In this document: positions 24,349 to 33,032 of the stretch, piece by piece
Layout: every line of letters begins with the position of its first letter
How positions within the stretch are numbered: position 1 is the first letter of the stretch
Origin: Pseudomonadota bacterium
GTDB lineage: Bacteria > Pseudomonadota > Alphaproteobacteria > Rhizobiales > Hyphomicrobiaceae
Direction: 5' to 3'
Length of the DNA: 64,000 nt
NCBI GenBank assembly: GCA_018242215.1
Contig: JAFECG010000017.1
Location: 95,575-159,574, forward strand
The notes under the pieces: model-generated
The model's input: the letters and a program-made list of their open reading frames with translations, nothing else
Told to the model about the DNA's origin: nothing
The model's database searches: none
Made by a program: the position numbers and the translations under genes

Positions 24349-26685
24349 TCATTCCGCCGCCTGCGGGCTTCCTTCCAATGGGTGTCGGAACATCAGCTTA
24401 GCGATCGTCTGCGGATAAAGCGGACGCAACTTGATCATGAAATCCCACGCCATCAGGAGCGCGCCGAGAGCGAACACTACGTCGCCCGGTAAGCGCATCC
24501 ATTGCCAAAACAGCGTTGTGTCATAGAACGCGCTGCTGCGGGCATAAGCGAGCCCATGTTCATAGACCGCGTCGAGCTGCGGCCAGCCTATCGGGAAGAA
24601 GTTCAGCAGGATCCACAATCCCAACCCGCCATTGTAAAGCCAGAAAGCCCATAGCCCGAGCTTTTCGCTAAAGGCGGGACGATCGGCATGAATATATCGC
24701 AAGCAAAAATAGATAAGTCCGATTGCCAACTCGCCGAACGCACCGAACAGTGCAGTGTGCGCGTGGTTGAGCGTCAGGAAAGTGCCATGCTCATAATAGT
24801 TTACCAGAGGCGCATTGAGCGTACCGCCTCCGAAGACGCCGGCACCCACGAAATTCCAAAAGGCCGCACCGATGACATAGGTGTAAGCAAGCCGGTACTT
24901 GAAATCCTGATGGGCCTTGATCAGGCGATAATTGTTGATCGCCTCGATGATCAACAGCACCAAGGGCAACACTTCGATGAAGGAGAACATGCTGCCCATG
25001 GGCACCCACATGCTCGGGCCGCCCGCCCAATAGAGATGATGGCCGGTGCCTATGACGCCGCCGAGGAAGATCAGAATGATTTCGAAATAGGTCGCGCGCT
25101 CTGCAAGTTTGCGCGACACCAGACCGACGGCCATAAGCAGGTATGCACTCATCGCGGCGGCAAAAAACTCGAAGGATTGCTCAACCCAGAGATGGACCAC
25201 CCACCAACGCCAGAAATCAGTCAGCGTGAATGATTTCTCGATGCCGGTGAGAGGTATCATTCCAAAGACATAGAGCGCCGCGATATTGATCGTGGACGTC
25301 CATATTAGGTGTTCTAGCCGGATGCGGCCTGTCCAAAACTGGCCTGCCGCCGTCCACCAGCTGGCCGTCGTCGGCCAGAGTGCACGCATCACCAACACGC
25401 TCCAGAGCGTCAAGCCGATGAAAAAGCCGATCTGCCAGAATCGTCCGAGCTGGATATAAGAAAGCCCCTGATTACCGAACCAGAACCAGTTTTGGTCAAT
25501 CACTCCCATGATACCGAGATAGTTGCCAATCAGGGCTCCAGCGACGATCAAAAGCGTCGTCCAGAACAGCAGATCGACAAGCCAACGCTGCCCCTTGGCC
25601 TCCTGACCGCCTGCGATTGCGGGTGCAAGAAACAGGGCTGCGCCAATCCAAGACAGACCGATCCAGACGATCGGCGCCTGGATGTGGACGTCGCGCAGGA
25701 AGTTGAACGGGAAAAGCCTGTTGACGTCGTAGCCATAGAAACTGGTCCGATCATAATAGGAGTGGGCCATGATCGTGCCGGCCAGAATCTGAATCAGCAG
25801 CAGCGCGGCGACGGCAAGAAAATATTTCCAGATCGCCTTTTGGCTCGGAGTGAGCGGCCTGAACTTCGAAAGTACTGGATCCATAGGAGCGTCGTCCGGA
25901 TCATTGAGAAAGAACTCATAGATGAATAAGACGACGCCGAAGGCGAAGAAGGTGAAGCAGAAGCTGATCCAAGTCCATCTAAAGGTATTGGTCGTCGGCG
26001 TGTTGCCGACTAGCGGCTCATAGGGCCAATTCTCGGTCCAAGACCAGGTGACACCTGGCCTTCGAGCGACCGTCGTGAGTGCCGAAAATACGAGGAAGTC
26101 CGCGGTTTTCCGTGCGAGCTGTGGATCAAGGCTATAAGCAGGGGTCCAGCCAATCGTCGGATTGGTAACGTGCAGCGATTTGGCGAGATCATCGCGCACG
26201 CTGACAATAGCAGCGGCAAGCGGTTGTGGCAGAATAACGGTCGCCTTCGTGAGATCGATGCTCTGCAGGTCGCTCCGCATGACAGCTGTCGCCGCTGCCT
26301 GCTGCTCCGGCAAGAGACTAGAGAACGGTTTGCCGTTCGTGGTTTGGGCGATGTTCTCGCGCGTGGTCTTGCCAAGTCGAACGAGCGTCGAGGCCGTATA
26401 ATCCTCGCCATAATAGGAGCCCATCCCGTAGAGACTTCCGTAATCCATAAGGTCGGCTTTCTGGAAGCCGCCCTTGCCGGCGACGATATCGTCGCCAGTC
26501 ATCAGTATCGTGCCGTCAGCGCCTAGGAAGCGTTCGGGCTGGGGCGGCGCGAGCCGGTAGGTCGCGGTCGTTGCCCAGGCAAGTAGCGCGAAGGTGAAAA
26601 TAGCAACGGCAAGCAATAGCCATTTGAGCACGGCGCTGACTGCATCCCTCACCGGGGGATCGATCCGTTCGGCATCCAAGGTCAT
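24349..26685 (-). CDS. norZ: Quinol-dependent nitric oxide reductase (qNOR)
   Basis: A 778-residue single-subunit enzyme that reduces 2 NO to N2O with quinol. The N-terminal part (one helix plus a periplasmic domain, about residues 1-230) corresponds to the fused NorC-like extension without a CXXCH heme motif, which marks the quinol type. The NorB core follows with twelve or more helices and the expected metal ligands: HLWVEQSFEFFAA, GTGHHLYWAG and NHAHTALFGAFGELA. GGGAGGAG precedes the ATG. It is preceded on the same strand by a small membrane-protein gene and followed by a cupin gene. It may serve denitrification or NO detoxification. Confidence 0.95.
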   Translation of the reverse strand: MTLDAERIDPPVRDAVSAVLKWLLLAVAIFTFALLAWATTATYRLAPPQPERFLGADGTILMTGDDIVAGKGGFQKADLMDYGSLYGMGSYYGEDYTASTLVRLGKTTRENIAQTTNGKPFSSLLPEQQAAATAVMRSDLQSIDLTKATVILPQPLAAAIVSVRDDLAKSLHVTNPTIGWTPAYSLDPQLARKTADFLVFSALTTVARRPGVTWSWTENWPYEPLVGNTPTTNTFRWTWISFCFTFFAFGVVLFIYEFFLNDPDDAPMDPVLSKFRPLTPSQKAIWKYFLAVAALLLIQILAGTIMAHSYYDRTSFYGYDVNRLFPFNFLRDVHIQAPIVWIGLSWIGAALFLAPAIAGGQEAKGQRWLVDLLFWTTLLIVAGALIGNYLGIMGVIDQNWFWFGNQGLSYIQLGRFWQIGFFIGLTLWSVLVMRALWPTTASWWTAAGQFWTGRIRLEHLIWTSTINIAALYVFGMIPLTGIEKSFTLTDFWRWWVVHLWVEQSFEFFAAAMSAYLLMAVGLVSRKLAERATYFEIILIFLGGVIGTGHHLYWAGGPSMWVPMGSMFSFIEVLPLVLLIIEAINNYRLIKAHQDFKYRLAYTYVIGAAFWNFVGAGVFGGGTLNAPLVNYYEHGTFLTLNHAHTALFGAFGELAIGLIYFCLRYIHADRPAFSEKLGLWAFWLYNGGLGLWILLNFFPIGWPQLDAVYEHGLAYARSSAFYDTTLFWQWMRLPGDVVFALGALLMAWDFMIKLRPLYPQTIAKLMFRHPLEGSPQAAE

Positions 26686-26733
26686 GGTGTGCTCCTCCCA
26701 TTACGTTTTGCCTCGACCACTCTGCCTTTACTT

Positions 26734-27210
26734 TCAGAAGATCGACCATCCGTGGCTGCCCGCGACTGCGCCAAGGATCGTCACGGCGCTTAACAAAAGC
26801 AGCCCCCAATGGGCGCGATGCAACCATGCAAATGCAGTCGCCGGTCGCTTGATTGCCCATGCCCGGAAATGACGATGCAGAATGAGGGGCTCGGCTACGA
26901 AAAGGACGAAGGCGAACAGCAACCATAGGCAGACCATGGCGTGCATCCACCAAAAGGCGACGCTGTGAAAACGCTCCCAGAGATCGAGCCTCCAGACCAT
27001 GTAAAGCCCTGTCATGCCCGTTGCGATGACGGCTGCACGTGCCTGCCAGACAAAGCGATGCTCGATCGCGTGAAATGCGCTTAATCGGTCGTCACCGAGT
27101 TCGCCGCGCCGCACTGCCGGCAGCACGACCGTCGTTGCCATCGACACGCCGCCGATCCAGATCACTACGAAGAAAATATGGAGCGCCCGCGCGATGACGA
27201 CGTCGTACAT
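26734..27210 (-). CDS. Four-helix membrane protein upstream of qNOR
   Basis: A 158-residue integral membrane protein with about four hydrophobic helices. It contains ARALHIFFVVIWIGGVSMA with a histidine, FHAIEHRFVWQAR, and a late HRAHWGLLLLSAV with a histidine, suggesting a b-type heme or copper-related CopD-like membrane domain. It lies 48 nt upstream of qNOR on the same strand. The open frame runs to 27339, but ATG-27210 directly precedes the first helix. A role in assembling or feeding electrons to qNOR is possible but unproven. Confidence 0.75.
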   Translation of the reverse strand: MYDVVIARALHIFFVVIWIGGVSMATTVVLPAVRRGELGDDRLSAFHAIEHRFVWQARAAVIATGMTGLYMVWRLDLWERFHSVAFWWMHAMVCLWLLFAFVLFVAEPLILHRHFRAWAIKRPATAFAWLHRAHWGLLLLSAVTILGAVAGSHGWSIF

Positions 27211-27380
27211 CAAATTTACGCTTTGCTGTTCAGTTGGCGGAATCCGTATTGCCGTCCGATATCGGAAGCTCCCGCCATGGTCTCGGCGGGACCGCCTATG
27301 ATAACGCGACGGCAATTTATCCCGTTTGCGCCAGCACAAACCGCTCCCTTTCTTCAGCTCGGATTGGTAGTCTCCTGGGC

Positions 27381-28088
27381 ATGACGGCTAAGGCTCATCT
27401 CTTCCCCGAAACCCTTGCTGCGATGGAACTCTTTCAAGGGCTACCGGCGTCGGCGCTGGAGGCAGTCGCGGCAGCGGCACGACTGCGCCGCCTGTCGAAG
27501 GACTTCTGTGTCTTTAGCCAGGGGGACGACGGCGTGCGTGCTCATGCTGTGATCGAGGGCGCCGTTCGGATCGCCCAATCTGGCAGTGACGGGGCGCAGG
27601 TCGTCATGCGCTTCATCGGGCCAGGCGAGATGTTCGGAACGGTGGCACTCTTCACCGATGGCCGATACCCTGCTGATGCAATTGCTCTCACTGAAATTCT
27701 GGAGGCGAGCTGGAGCGAGGCCGATCTTCTCGATCTAATCCACAATCATCCCCAGATCGGGGTCAACGTGATCCGCATTATCGGAAAGCGCCTGCAGGAG
27801 GTGCAGGATCGCGTGCGCGAGCTTGCCACTCAGCGCGCCGAGCGCCGTGTCGCCTATGCCGTGTTGCGGCTCGCACATCAGGCTGGACACAGCACAGCCG
27901 GGGGAACGGCAATCGAATTTCCGCTTAGGCGCAAGGATCTGGCAGACATCTCCGGGACGACGTTGCATACCGCCAGCCGCATTCTTACGGGGTGGGAAAA
28001 GGCAGGATTGCTCATCACGGAAAGTCAGCGGCTGACGCTCCGCCAGCCCACGGAAATCTTGCGGATCGCTGAAGGTGATGTCGAATGA
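27381..28088 (+). CDS. Crp/Fnr-family regulator
   Basis: The 235-residue protein has an N-terminal cyclic-nucleotide-type effector barrel (AMELFQGLPASALEAVAAAA; RFIGPGEMFGTVALF) and a C-terminal winged helix with RKDLADISGTTLHTASRILTGWE as recognition segment. It lacks the N-terminal cysteine cluster of FNR, so it belongs with NnrR/DNR-like or other NO/nitrite-responsive Crp relatives. It is divergent from the qNOR unit and convergent with the flavohemoglobin gene, which makes NO-related control likely. ATG-27381 precedes the domain; the upstream open frame back to 27234 overlaps the divergent promoter region. Confidence 0.85.
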   Translation: MTAKAHLFPETLAAMELFQGLPASALEAVAAAARLRRLSKDFCVFSQGDDGVRAHAVIEGAVRIAQSGSDGAQVVMRFIGPGEMFGTVALFTDGRYPADAIALTEILEASWSEADLLDLIHNHPQIGVNVIRIIGKRLQEVQDRVRELATQRAERRVAYAVLRLAHQAGHSTAGGTAIEFPLRRKDLADISGTTLHTASRILTGWEKAGLLITESQRLTLRQPTEILRIAEGDVE

Positions 28089-28110
28089 CATCGACATCGA
28101 CATCGACATC
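28087..28110 (+). repeat. Hexanucleotide tandem repeat (GACATC)4
   Basis: Four perfect copies of GACATC begin at the end of the Crp/Fnr gene, overlapping its TGA. The repeat is outside any coding frame that I accept and could vary in length by slippage. Confidence 0.8.
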
Positions 28111-28141
28111 GAGGTCCGTGTCCGCTTTTGCAAAATAGCAT

Positions 28142-28177
28142 GTTGCCCGACATCTGGCTTTATTGATGTCGGGCAAC
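28142..28177. terminator. Perfect 13-bp hairpin between convergent genes
   Basis: GTTGCCCGACATC (28142-28154) and GATGTCGGGCAAC (28165-28177) form a perfect stem with a 10-nt loop, located between the Crp/Fnr stop and the flavohemoglobin stop. No T-run is present on either side, so it may act as a bidirectional terminator or 3'-end stabiliser. Confidence 0.6.
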
Positions 28178-28215
28178 CAGTCGGGTACGGCATTTTCAAC
28201 GCGGGCGCGCCTTCG

Positions 28216-29448
28216 TCAGGCGAACGCCGTGATTTCCTCCTTAGGCCCGAAGAATTCAAAATGCTGCCGCGTGTCCGGAACATTCCAGGCATTCAGAAGG
28301 CGGCGCATATGGGCGAGAAAAGGTGGAGGCCCGCAATAGTAATACTCGGCGTCACGATCAGTGATCATGGTTTCGATGAGCGTTGAATCTATAAAGCCTT
28401 CGCTGGATTCAATTCCGTTGCTGCGGACCGGCTTTTGCTGATCGAGATAGCGAAAGTGCGCTTTCAAATTTTTGTGCCGTGTCTTGAGATCTTCAATGGC
28501 GGTTTTGAAAGCCTGCACCTCTTCATTCTGGCAGCCGTGGATAAAGGCGACCTCACGTCGAGGAGACTTTTGAAGACAACTTTGCAGCATGCTCATCAGC
28601 GGAGTAATTCCAATTCCGCCTGCGATCAGGACCAGCGGTCGCTCGTTCTCGCGTGCAGGATCGAGAAAGAATTCTCCGCAAGGCGGCGCGACATCCAAGA
28701 TCGCTCCAACGGCTAAGTCGTTATGCAATAGATTTGAGACATATCCCGGAGGAACCGCCCCGTCGATGCCGTCTTCCCGCTTAACGCTAATCCGCAGCCA
28801 GTCGCTATTGGGTTTAGCCGAAAGGCTATATTGGCGTATCGTCGTCAGTCCATCATCAGTCGGCACGCGAACGCTGATATATTGACCGGGTTTGAACATC
28901 GGCAGCGGGCCTTTGTCTTCTGGAGTAAGGTACAAGGACGTAACGACGCTGCTTTCCCGTTCTCTCTTTGATATGATGAAACGTCGAAATCCTTCCCAAC
29001 CTCCAGGCACCGATGCAGCTTCATGGTATATCTGCGCCTCGCGATTGATCAGGATATCGGCCAAAAATTCGTAGGCCTCACCCCATGCCGCGATAATTTC
29101 ATCGGTCGCGGCGCTTCCCAAGACCTCTCGAATGGAAGCCAGGAGGTTTTTGCCGACAATCGGATAATGTTCGGGCTTGATCTGAAGCGATGCGTGCTTT
29201 TGCGCGATAAGCTCCACGGCTTCTTTGAGCTGGCCGAGATTGTCAATGTTCGCGGCGTAAGCGCAAATTGCAGATGCCAAGGCAGCCTGTTGTTTCCCGG
29301 CGGCCTGATTTGCGCGATTGAAATAGGGGAGAACTTCCGGGTTGTGAGAAAACATCCGTTCGTAGAAGTGTCGTGTCAATGTATTCCCGTGCTCCTGAAG
29401 AACGGGAGCGGTAGCCTTGACGATGCCGATGGTCTTCTCACTGAGCAT
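28216..29448 (-). CDS. hmp: Flavohemoglobin (nitric oxide dioxygenase)
   Basis: A 410-residue protein with three parts: globin (about 1-140; NTLTRHFYERMFSHNPEVLPYF and HASLQIKPEHYPIVG with the proximal histidine), FAD domain (RQYSLSAKPNSDWLRISVKRE) and NAD(P) domain (LIAGGIGITPLMSMLQS; YYCGPPPFLAHMRRLL). It converts NO and oxygen to nitrate, or NO to N2O without oxygen. The reading frame extends upstream to 29592, but ATG-29448 has an AGGGAAG ribosome binding site and gives the canonical start. A strong NsrR-type operator lies 58-80 bp upstream, and nsrR is the divergent neighbour. Confidence 0.95.
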   Translation of the reverse strand: MLSEKTIGIVKATAPVLQEHGNTLTRHFYERMFSHNPEVLPYFNRANQAAGKQQAALASAICAYAANIDNLGQLKEAVELIAQKHASLQIKPEHYPIVGKNLLASIREVLGSAATDEIIAAWGEAYEFLADILINREAQIYHEAASVPGGWEGFRRFIISKRERESSVVTSLYLTPEDKGPLPMFKPGQYISVRVPTDDGLTTIRQYSLSAKPNSDWLRISVKREDGIDGAVPPGYVSNLLHNDLAVGAILDVAPPCGEFFLDPARENERPLVLIAGGIGITPLMSMLQSCLQKSPRREVAFIHGCQNEEVQAFKTAIEDLKTRHKNLKAHFRYLDQQKPVRSNGIESSEGFIDSTLIETMITDRDAEYYYCGPPPFLAHMRRLLNAWNVPDTRQHFEFFGPKEEITAFA

Positions 29449-29505
29449 GTTGCTTCCCTTCGCTGTTGCGGCAACGAACTTGCCGGTATCTAGCGCAATA
29501 GCTAA

Positions 29506-29528
29506 AAGAGATATTTTAAATGTATCTT
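29506..29528 (-). promoter_or_regulatory. NsrR operator of the flavohemoglobin gene
   Basis: On the reverse strand the 23 bp read AAGATACATTT, one A, AAATATCTCTT: an 11-1-11 inverted repeat very close to the known NsrR consensus (AAGATGCATTT-n-AAATGCATCTT). It lies in the hmp promoter region and between hmp and the divergent nsrR gene. Confidence 0.8.
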
Positions 29529-29702
29529 TTGGGTCAAGAAGGACGAGGGAGCCAAATTGCCACGCGCGCATGCCTTGAGGGATCGCGTCCAAATCTCGAT
29601 GCCATGGTGATCATTCCCGGCACGTCTTCCCAAAGTTGCTAAGCGGATCTGCCCGCTATACCTTCAGGACTTTGCTCATGAACGAGCGAGGCGGGTGTCG
29701 CG

Positions 29703-30152
29703 ATGCAGTTGACCAACTTCACAGATTATAGCCTACGCGTCCTTCTCTACGCTGCGAGCCAGGGCGACCGCCGCATCACGATTGAAGAGACCGCCAGTCT
29801 CTACGGTATTTCTCGCGCACACTTGATGAAGGTGGTGAACCAACTCACCAGCACGGGCTTCCTCAAATCACTCCGCGGGCGTTCGGGGGGCGTCATCTTA
29901 GCGAAACCTCCAGAGAAAATTCTTCTCGGAGACGTGATTCGCGCAACTGAACCCGATTTCGCGCTTGTCGAATGCTTCGGTACGGACAACCATTGTGCGA
30001 TCACTCCCCGTTGCAAATTGCGCGGGGTGCTCAGCGAAGCCCGCGCCGAATTTCTCGCGACCCTGGATCGCTATACCCTGGCGGATATCGCTCTCAAACG
30101 GCGCGATTTTCCCCGCGAGGCTTTGAGGGAGCATGAAGAAGCCAAAAATTGA
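29703..30152 (+). CDS. nsrR: Rrf2-family NO-sensing repressor NsrR
   Basis: The 149-residue protein has the Rrf2 winged helix (MQLTNFTDYSLRVLLYAASQ; ISRAHLMKVVNQL; LKSLRGRSGGVILA) and the three cysteines of the NsrR iron-sulfur site in ECFGTDNHCAITPRCKLRG. NsrR represses NO-detoxification genes until NO destroys its cluster. The nearby operator upstream of hmp gives its target directly. The following DUF488 gene overlaps by 20 nt and is translated with it. Confidence 0.94.
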   Translation: MQLTNFTDYSLRVLLYAASQGDRRITIEETASLYGISRAHLMKVVNQLTSTGFLKSLRGRSGGVILAKPPEKILLGDVIRATEPDFALVECFGTDNHCAITPRCKLRGVLSEARAEFLATLDRYTLADIALKRRDFPREALREHEEAKN

Positions 30153-30543
30153 ATTGATCGAGATCAAAATCAAACGCGCGTACGAACCCGCGGATGAAAG
30201 CGACGGCGCACGCATCCTCGTCGATCGACTTTGGCCGCGAGGACTGTCGAAAACGCGCGCTGCCCTCAGCATGTGGCTGAAAGAAATCGCGCCGAGCTCG
30301 GAGCTAAGAACCTGGTTTGGACACGATCCGAAGAAGTTCGAGGAATTCCGAAGGCGCTACCGTCTCGAGCTTGCTGCGAACGGGGATGCGGTCAAGTCAG
30401 TTGTCAACCTATTGAAACGAGGCCCTGCGACGCTGGTATACGCCGCTCACGATGAAGTCCATAACCACGCTGTCGTCCTCTCCGAATATATTCGCGAAGT
30501 CATGCGGAAAGATGAATCAAGAAAATCCAGGCCGACGAACTGA
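30133..30543 (+). CDS. DUF488 (YeaO-like) protein
   Basis: The 136-residue product shows the DUF488 signatures: IKIKRAYEPADESDGARILVDRLWPRGLSK, the KEIAPSSELRTWFGHDP block and the ending LVYAAHDEVHNHAVVLSEYI. The biochemical function of the family is not established, though members often sit near NsrR and nitrosative-stress genes. It overlaps nsrR by 20 nt, so it is probably part of the NO response here. Confidence 0.88.
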   Translation: MKKPKIELIEIKIKRAYEPADESDGARILVDRLWPRGLSKTRAALSMWLKEIAPSSELRTWFGHDPKKFEEFRRRYRLELAANGDAVKSVVNLLKRGPATLVYAAHDEVHNHAVVLSEYIREVMRKDESRKSRPTN

Positions 30544-30744
30544 CGGCGCGCCTTAGCGACGCCGACGTGTCAGGCCGATGAGACAAGAACCATCTCCCTT
30601 TCTTTGCAAAACATTTTTTGCCGATACCCAGCAATTATATGATTTTGAATGGCCGGAACGGATGTGAGAGAGGTTCGCGCATGAGGTGGGCGGGATTCGG
30701 CCAGTTTTCTATCCGCTTGTCGTTGGGAATAGCTTTCGTCGCTC

Positions 30745-32808
30745 ATGTCCGCATCAGCTCGCGCGCACGCTTGGCGCCATCGAATCCTCCTCTGCGATAC
30801 TCACAAGCTTATTTTTTCTCTGAGCAGCTATCTAGCGTGCGTTCTGACACTAGGGATTGCGTTCGCCGCGGAACTGCCGAGGCCGTGGTGGGCGATTCTT
30901 ACGGTCTATGTGACGGCGCAGCCGATGTCTGGCGCGCTTCGGCCTAAGGTCTCTTATCGCCTAATTGGAATCTTTCTCGGCGCCATCATGGCGATCGTGC
31001 TTGTACCCAATCTACAAAATTCACCGGAGCTTTTGGTTCTCAGCTTGGCCTCCTGGACAGGCATTTGCATCTATTTGGCTGTCTCCGACCGGACGCCCCG
31101 TGCCTTCTTGTTTCAAATGGCGGGCTTCAGCGCGGCAGTCATCAGCTTTCCCTATCTTGATGATCCTGGAAACATCTTTGCGACAACGATTTCGCGGGTC
31201 GAGGAAATGGTCGTCGCCATCCTTGCGGTCACACTCGTCCATTCCGTGACGCGACCGTGGAACGTGCGCCAAATCATCCAGGAGCGTGCGCGGAATTTTC
31301 TTCGCGATGCGATGGATTGGGCAGAAGGTGCACTCGATGAGAAACACAAAAACCTAAGCAACGCGCAGCGCCAGCGAATAGCCGCCGACGTAATCGAACT
31401 CGGGATCGTTGCAATCCATCTTCCATACGATATGGCTGGGCTCACAAAAACGCGTGGGCTCGTCTATGCCCTGCAACGGCAGCTTGCATCGTTGATCCCG
31501 CTGGCATCCGCGGTCGCGCATCGTCTCGATATGTTGGGGAGTAAAGAACTAGCAGATACAGATCTTGCGGCGCTGATAGGCGACACGCGCGCCTGGCTTC
31601 AGGAACAGGACGGCGCGTTGATAGACGAGAGCGCCGCCAATCTCATAGAGCGGGCGCAGTACTTGGCCCGGAAGTACAGTATGAACTCGGCGTCGTCGGA
31701 CCTGATTGCGGCAAGTCTTGCGGAACGGCTGGCAGAATTCATTGAAACAGTGCGCGACGCGGAAGCGCTCGTGATGGCTATCGACGGAGTTCCATCCCCG
31801 ACGGCTATGGAGGGCATAATCGATAAGCCGCCGCCGTTGGTAGAGAATCGCGTTTTGGCGGTTCTCGCTGGAGCAGCCATGGCGGCAGCTATCGGTCTCT
31901 ACTGTTTGATTTGGATACTTCTCGCGTGGCCGGCGGGATCGGCTACCGCGGCTTTCGCAGCTTTGGTGACATGTTCGTTTGCTACGCAAGAGGATCCCGC
32001 GCCTGCCATCGGCCGCTATCTTTTCGCGACGCTTGCCACGTTTCCGATCGCCGCGATCTACATGTTCGTCATTCTGCCGTGTGTGGATGGCTACGCGATG
32101 CTGTCGCTGGCGCTCGCACCAGCATTGATCGGAATTGGCTATATCCAAGCGGATCCCCCACGATCGGCGATCGCGTTGCCGATGTTCTCATGCCTCATCG
32201 TCGGATTGGGTTTCGTCGATTCTTATCAACCCGACTTCGCTTCGTTCGTGAACACGGGCATCGCCCAGGTGATGGGAATCGTGGTGACCATCGCCGTGGC
32301 CCGGCTTTTCCGGTCCGTTGGCGCGGAATGGATGGCACGCAGTATGATCAGGCGCCAATGGCGGGAGTTGGAGGTTCTGGCAAGAGCACAATGCGAGCCC
32401 GATTTCAGAAGTTGGACGGCACGGGCACTTGATCATACAGGCCAGATCGCCGCGCGCATTGCCACGACTGGCGAAGGAGACGAATTCCATGCAGCCGATG
32501 GACTCCGCGATATACGAATTGGCCGCAATATCTTGCATCTCCGGCGCGCGGCGATCTTTGGGCAAGGGGAGACGAAACAGCGAATAAATGCCTTGCTGGC
32601 AGAAATCGCGCAACTATTTCGCGAGCGTTATCTGGCCGGGTATGAGACGCCGCCAAAGGATCGTTTCTGGTCGGCGCTGGAAAGTGCGACCACAGCCATT
32701 CAAACCATGGAGGATCATGCCATACGCCATCAGGCGCTTCTCGCCGCTGTGGGTATTCGTTGCAACCTGCTGTCGTCCTCGCCGCGTTTAAATCGGGTGG
32801 CAGCATGA
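30745..32808 (+). CDS. FUSC/AaeB-family inner-membrane efflux protein
   Basis: A 687-residue protein of the aromatic-acid exporter (AaeB/FUSC) family. Two membrane bundles (about residues 25-170 and 375-525, each with five or six helices) flank a soluble helical region and are followed by a C-terminal cytoplasmic domain. Family landmarks include RPWWAILTVYVTAQPMSGAL and SYRLIGIFLGAIMA. The downstream DUF1656, membrane-fusion and outer-membrane genes, all overlapping by 4-7 nt, complete a tripartite pump. The substrate is unknown; aromatic carboxylates are the model for the family. Confidence 0.88.
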   Translation: MSASARAHAWRHRILLCDTHKLIFSLSSYLACVLTLGIAFAAELPRPWWAILTVYVTAQPMSGALRPKVSYRLIGIFLGAIMAIVLVPNLQNSPELLVLSLASWTGICIYLAVSDRTPRAFLFQMAGFSAAVISFPYLDDPGNIFATTISRVEEMVVAILAVTLVHSVTRPWNVRQIIQERARNFLRDAMDWAEGALDEKHKNLSNAQRQRIAADVIELGIVAIHLPYDMAGLTKTRGLVYALQRQLASLIPLASAVAHRLDMLGSKELADTDLAALIGDTRAWLQEQDGALIDESAANLIERAQYLARKYSMNSASSDLIAASLAERLAEFIETVRDAEALVMAIDGVPSPTAMEGIIDKPPPLVENRVLAVLAGAAMAAAIGLYCLIWILLAWPAGSATAAFAALVTCSFATQEDPAPAIGRYLFATLATFPIAAIYMFVILPCVDGYAMLSLALAPALIGIGYIQADPPRSAIALPMFSCLIVGLGFVDSYQPDFASFVNTGIAQVMGIVVTIAVARLFRSVGAEWMARSMIRRQWRELEVLARAQCEPDFRSWTARALDHTGQIAARIATTGEGDEFHAADGLRDIRIGRNILHLRRAAIFGQGETKQRINALLAEIAQLFRERYLAGYETPPKDRFWSALESATTAIQTMEDHAIRHQALLAAVGIRCNLLSSSPRLNRVAA

Positions 32809-33032
32809 TCGACGAAGTACAGATCTTTGGTGTGTATGTCCCTGCCGCGCTATGGTGGGCAATTCTGGCAAGCCTGCTGACCTATTGGCTGCGCCCGATC
32901 TTTCACCGCGTGCCTCTCGATCAGGTGAGTTGGCGTCCCGCGCTCCTCGATATTACGATTTTTTCCCTCCTTTGGTGGGGATTCTCCGTGCTCGCGGACG
33001 CCCACGTGTTGGCCTCAGGGTTTCCCATATGA
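32805..33032 (+). CDS. DUF1656 (AaeX-like) small membrane protein
   Basis: The 75-residue protein has two hydrophobic helices separated by a short loop: MIDEVQIFGVYVPAALWWAI and, after HRVPLDQVSW, ALLDITIFSLLWWGFSVLA. This matches the DUF1656/AaeX family, which always sits between the FUSC pump and the HlyD-type partner. Its ATG overlaps the end of the upstream gene, and its own end overlaps the next. Its exact role is unknown. Confidence 0.86.
   Translation: MIDEVQIFGVYVPAALWWAILASLLTYWLRPIFHRVPLDQVSWRPALLDITIFSLLWWGFSVLADAHVLASGFPI

Noticed and set aside
28087-28110. GACATC repeats as the start of a CRISPR or iteron array
   Set aside because: Units are contiguous hexamers without spacers and only four copies.
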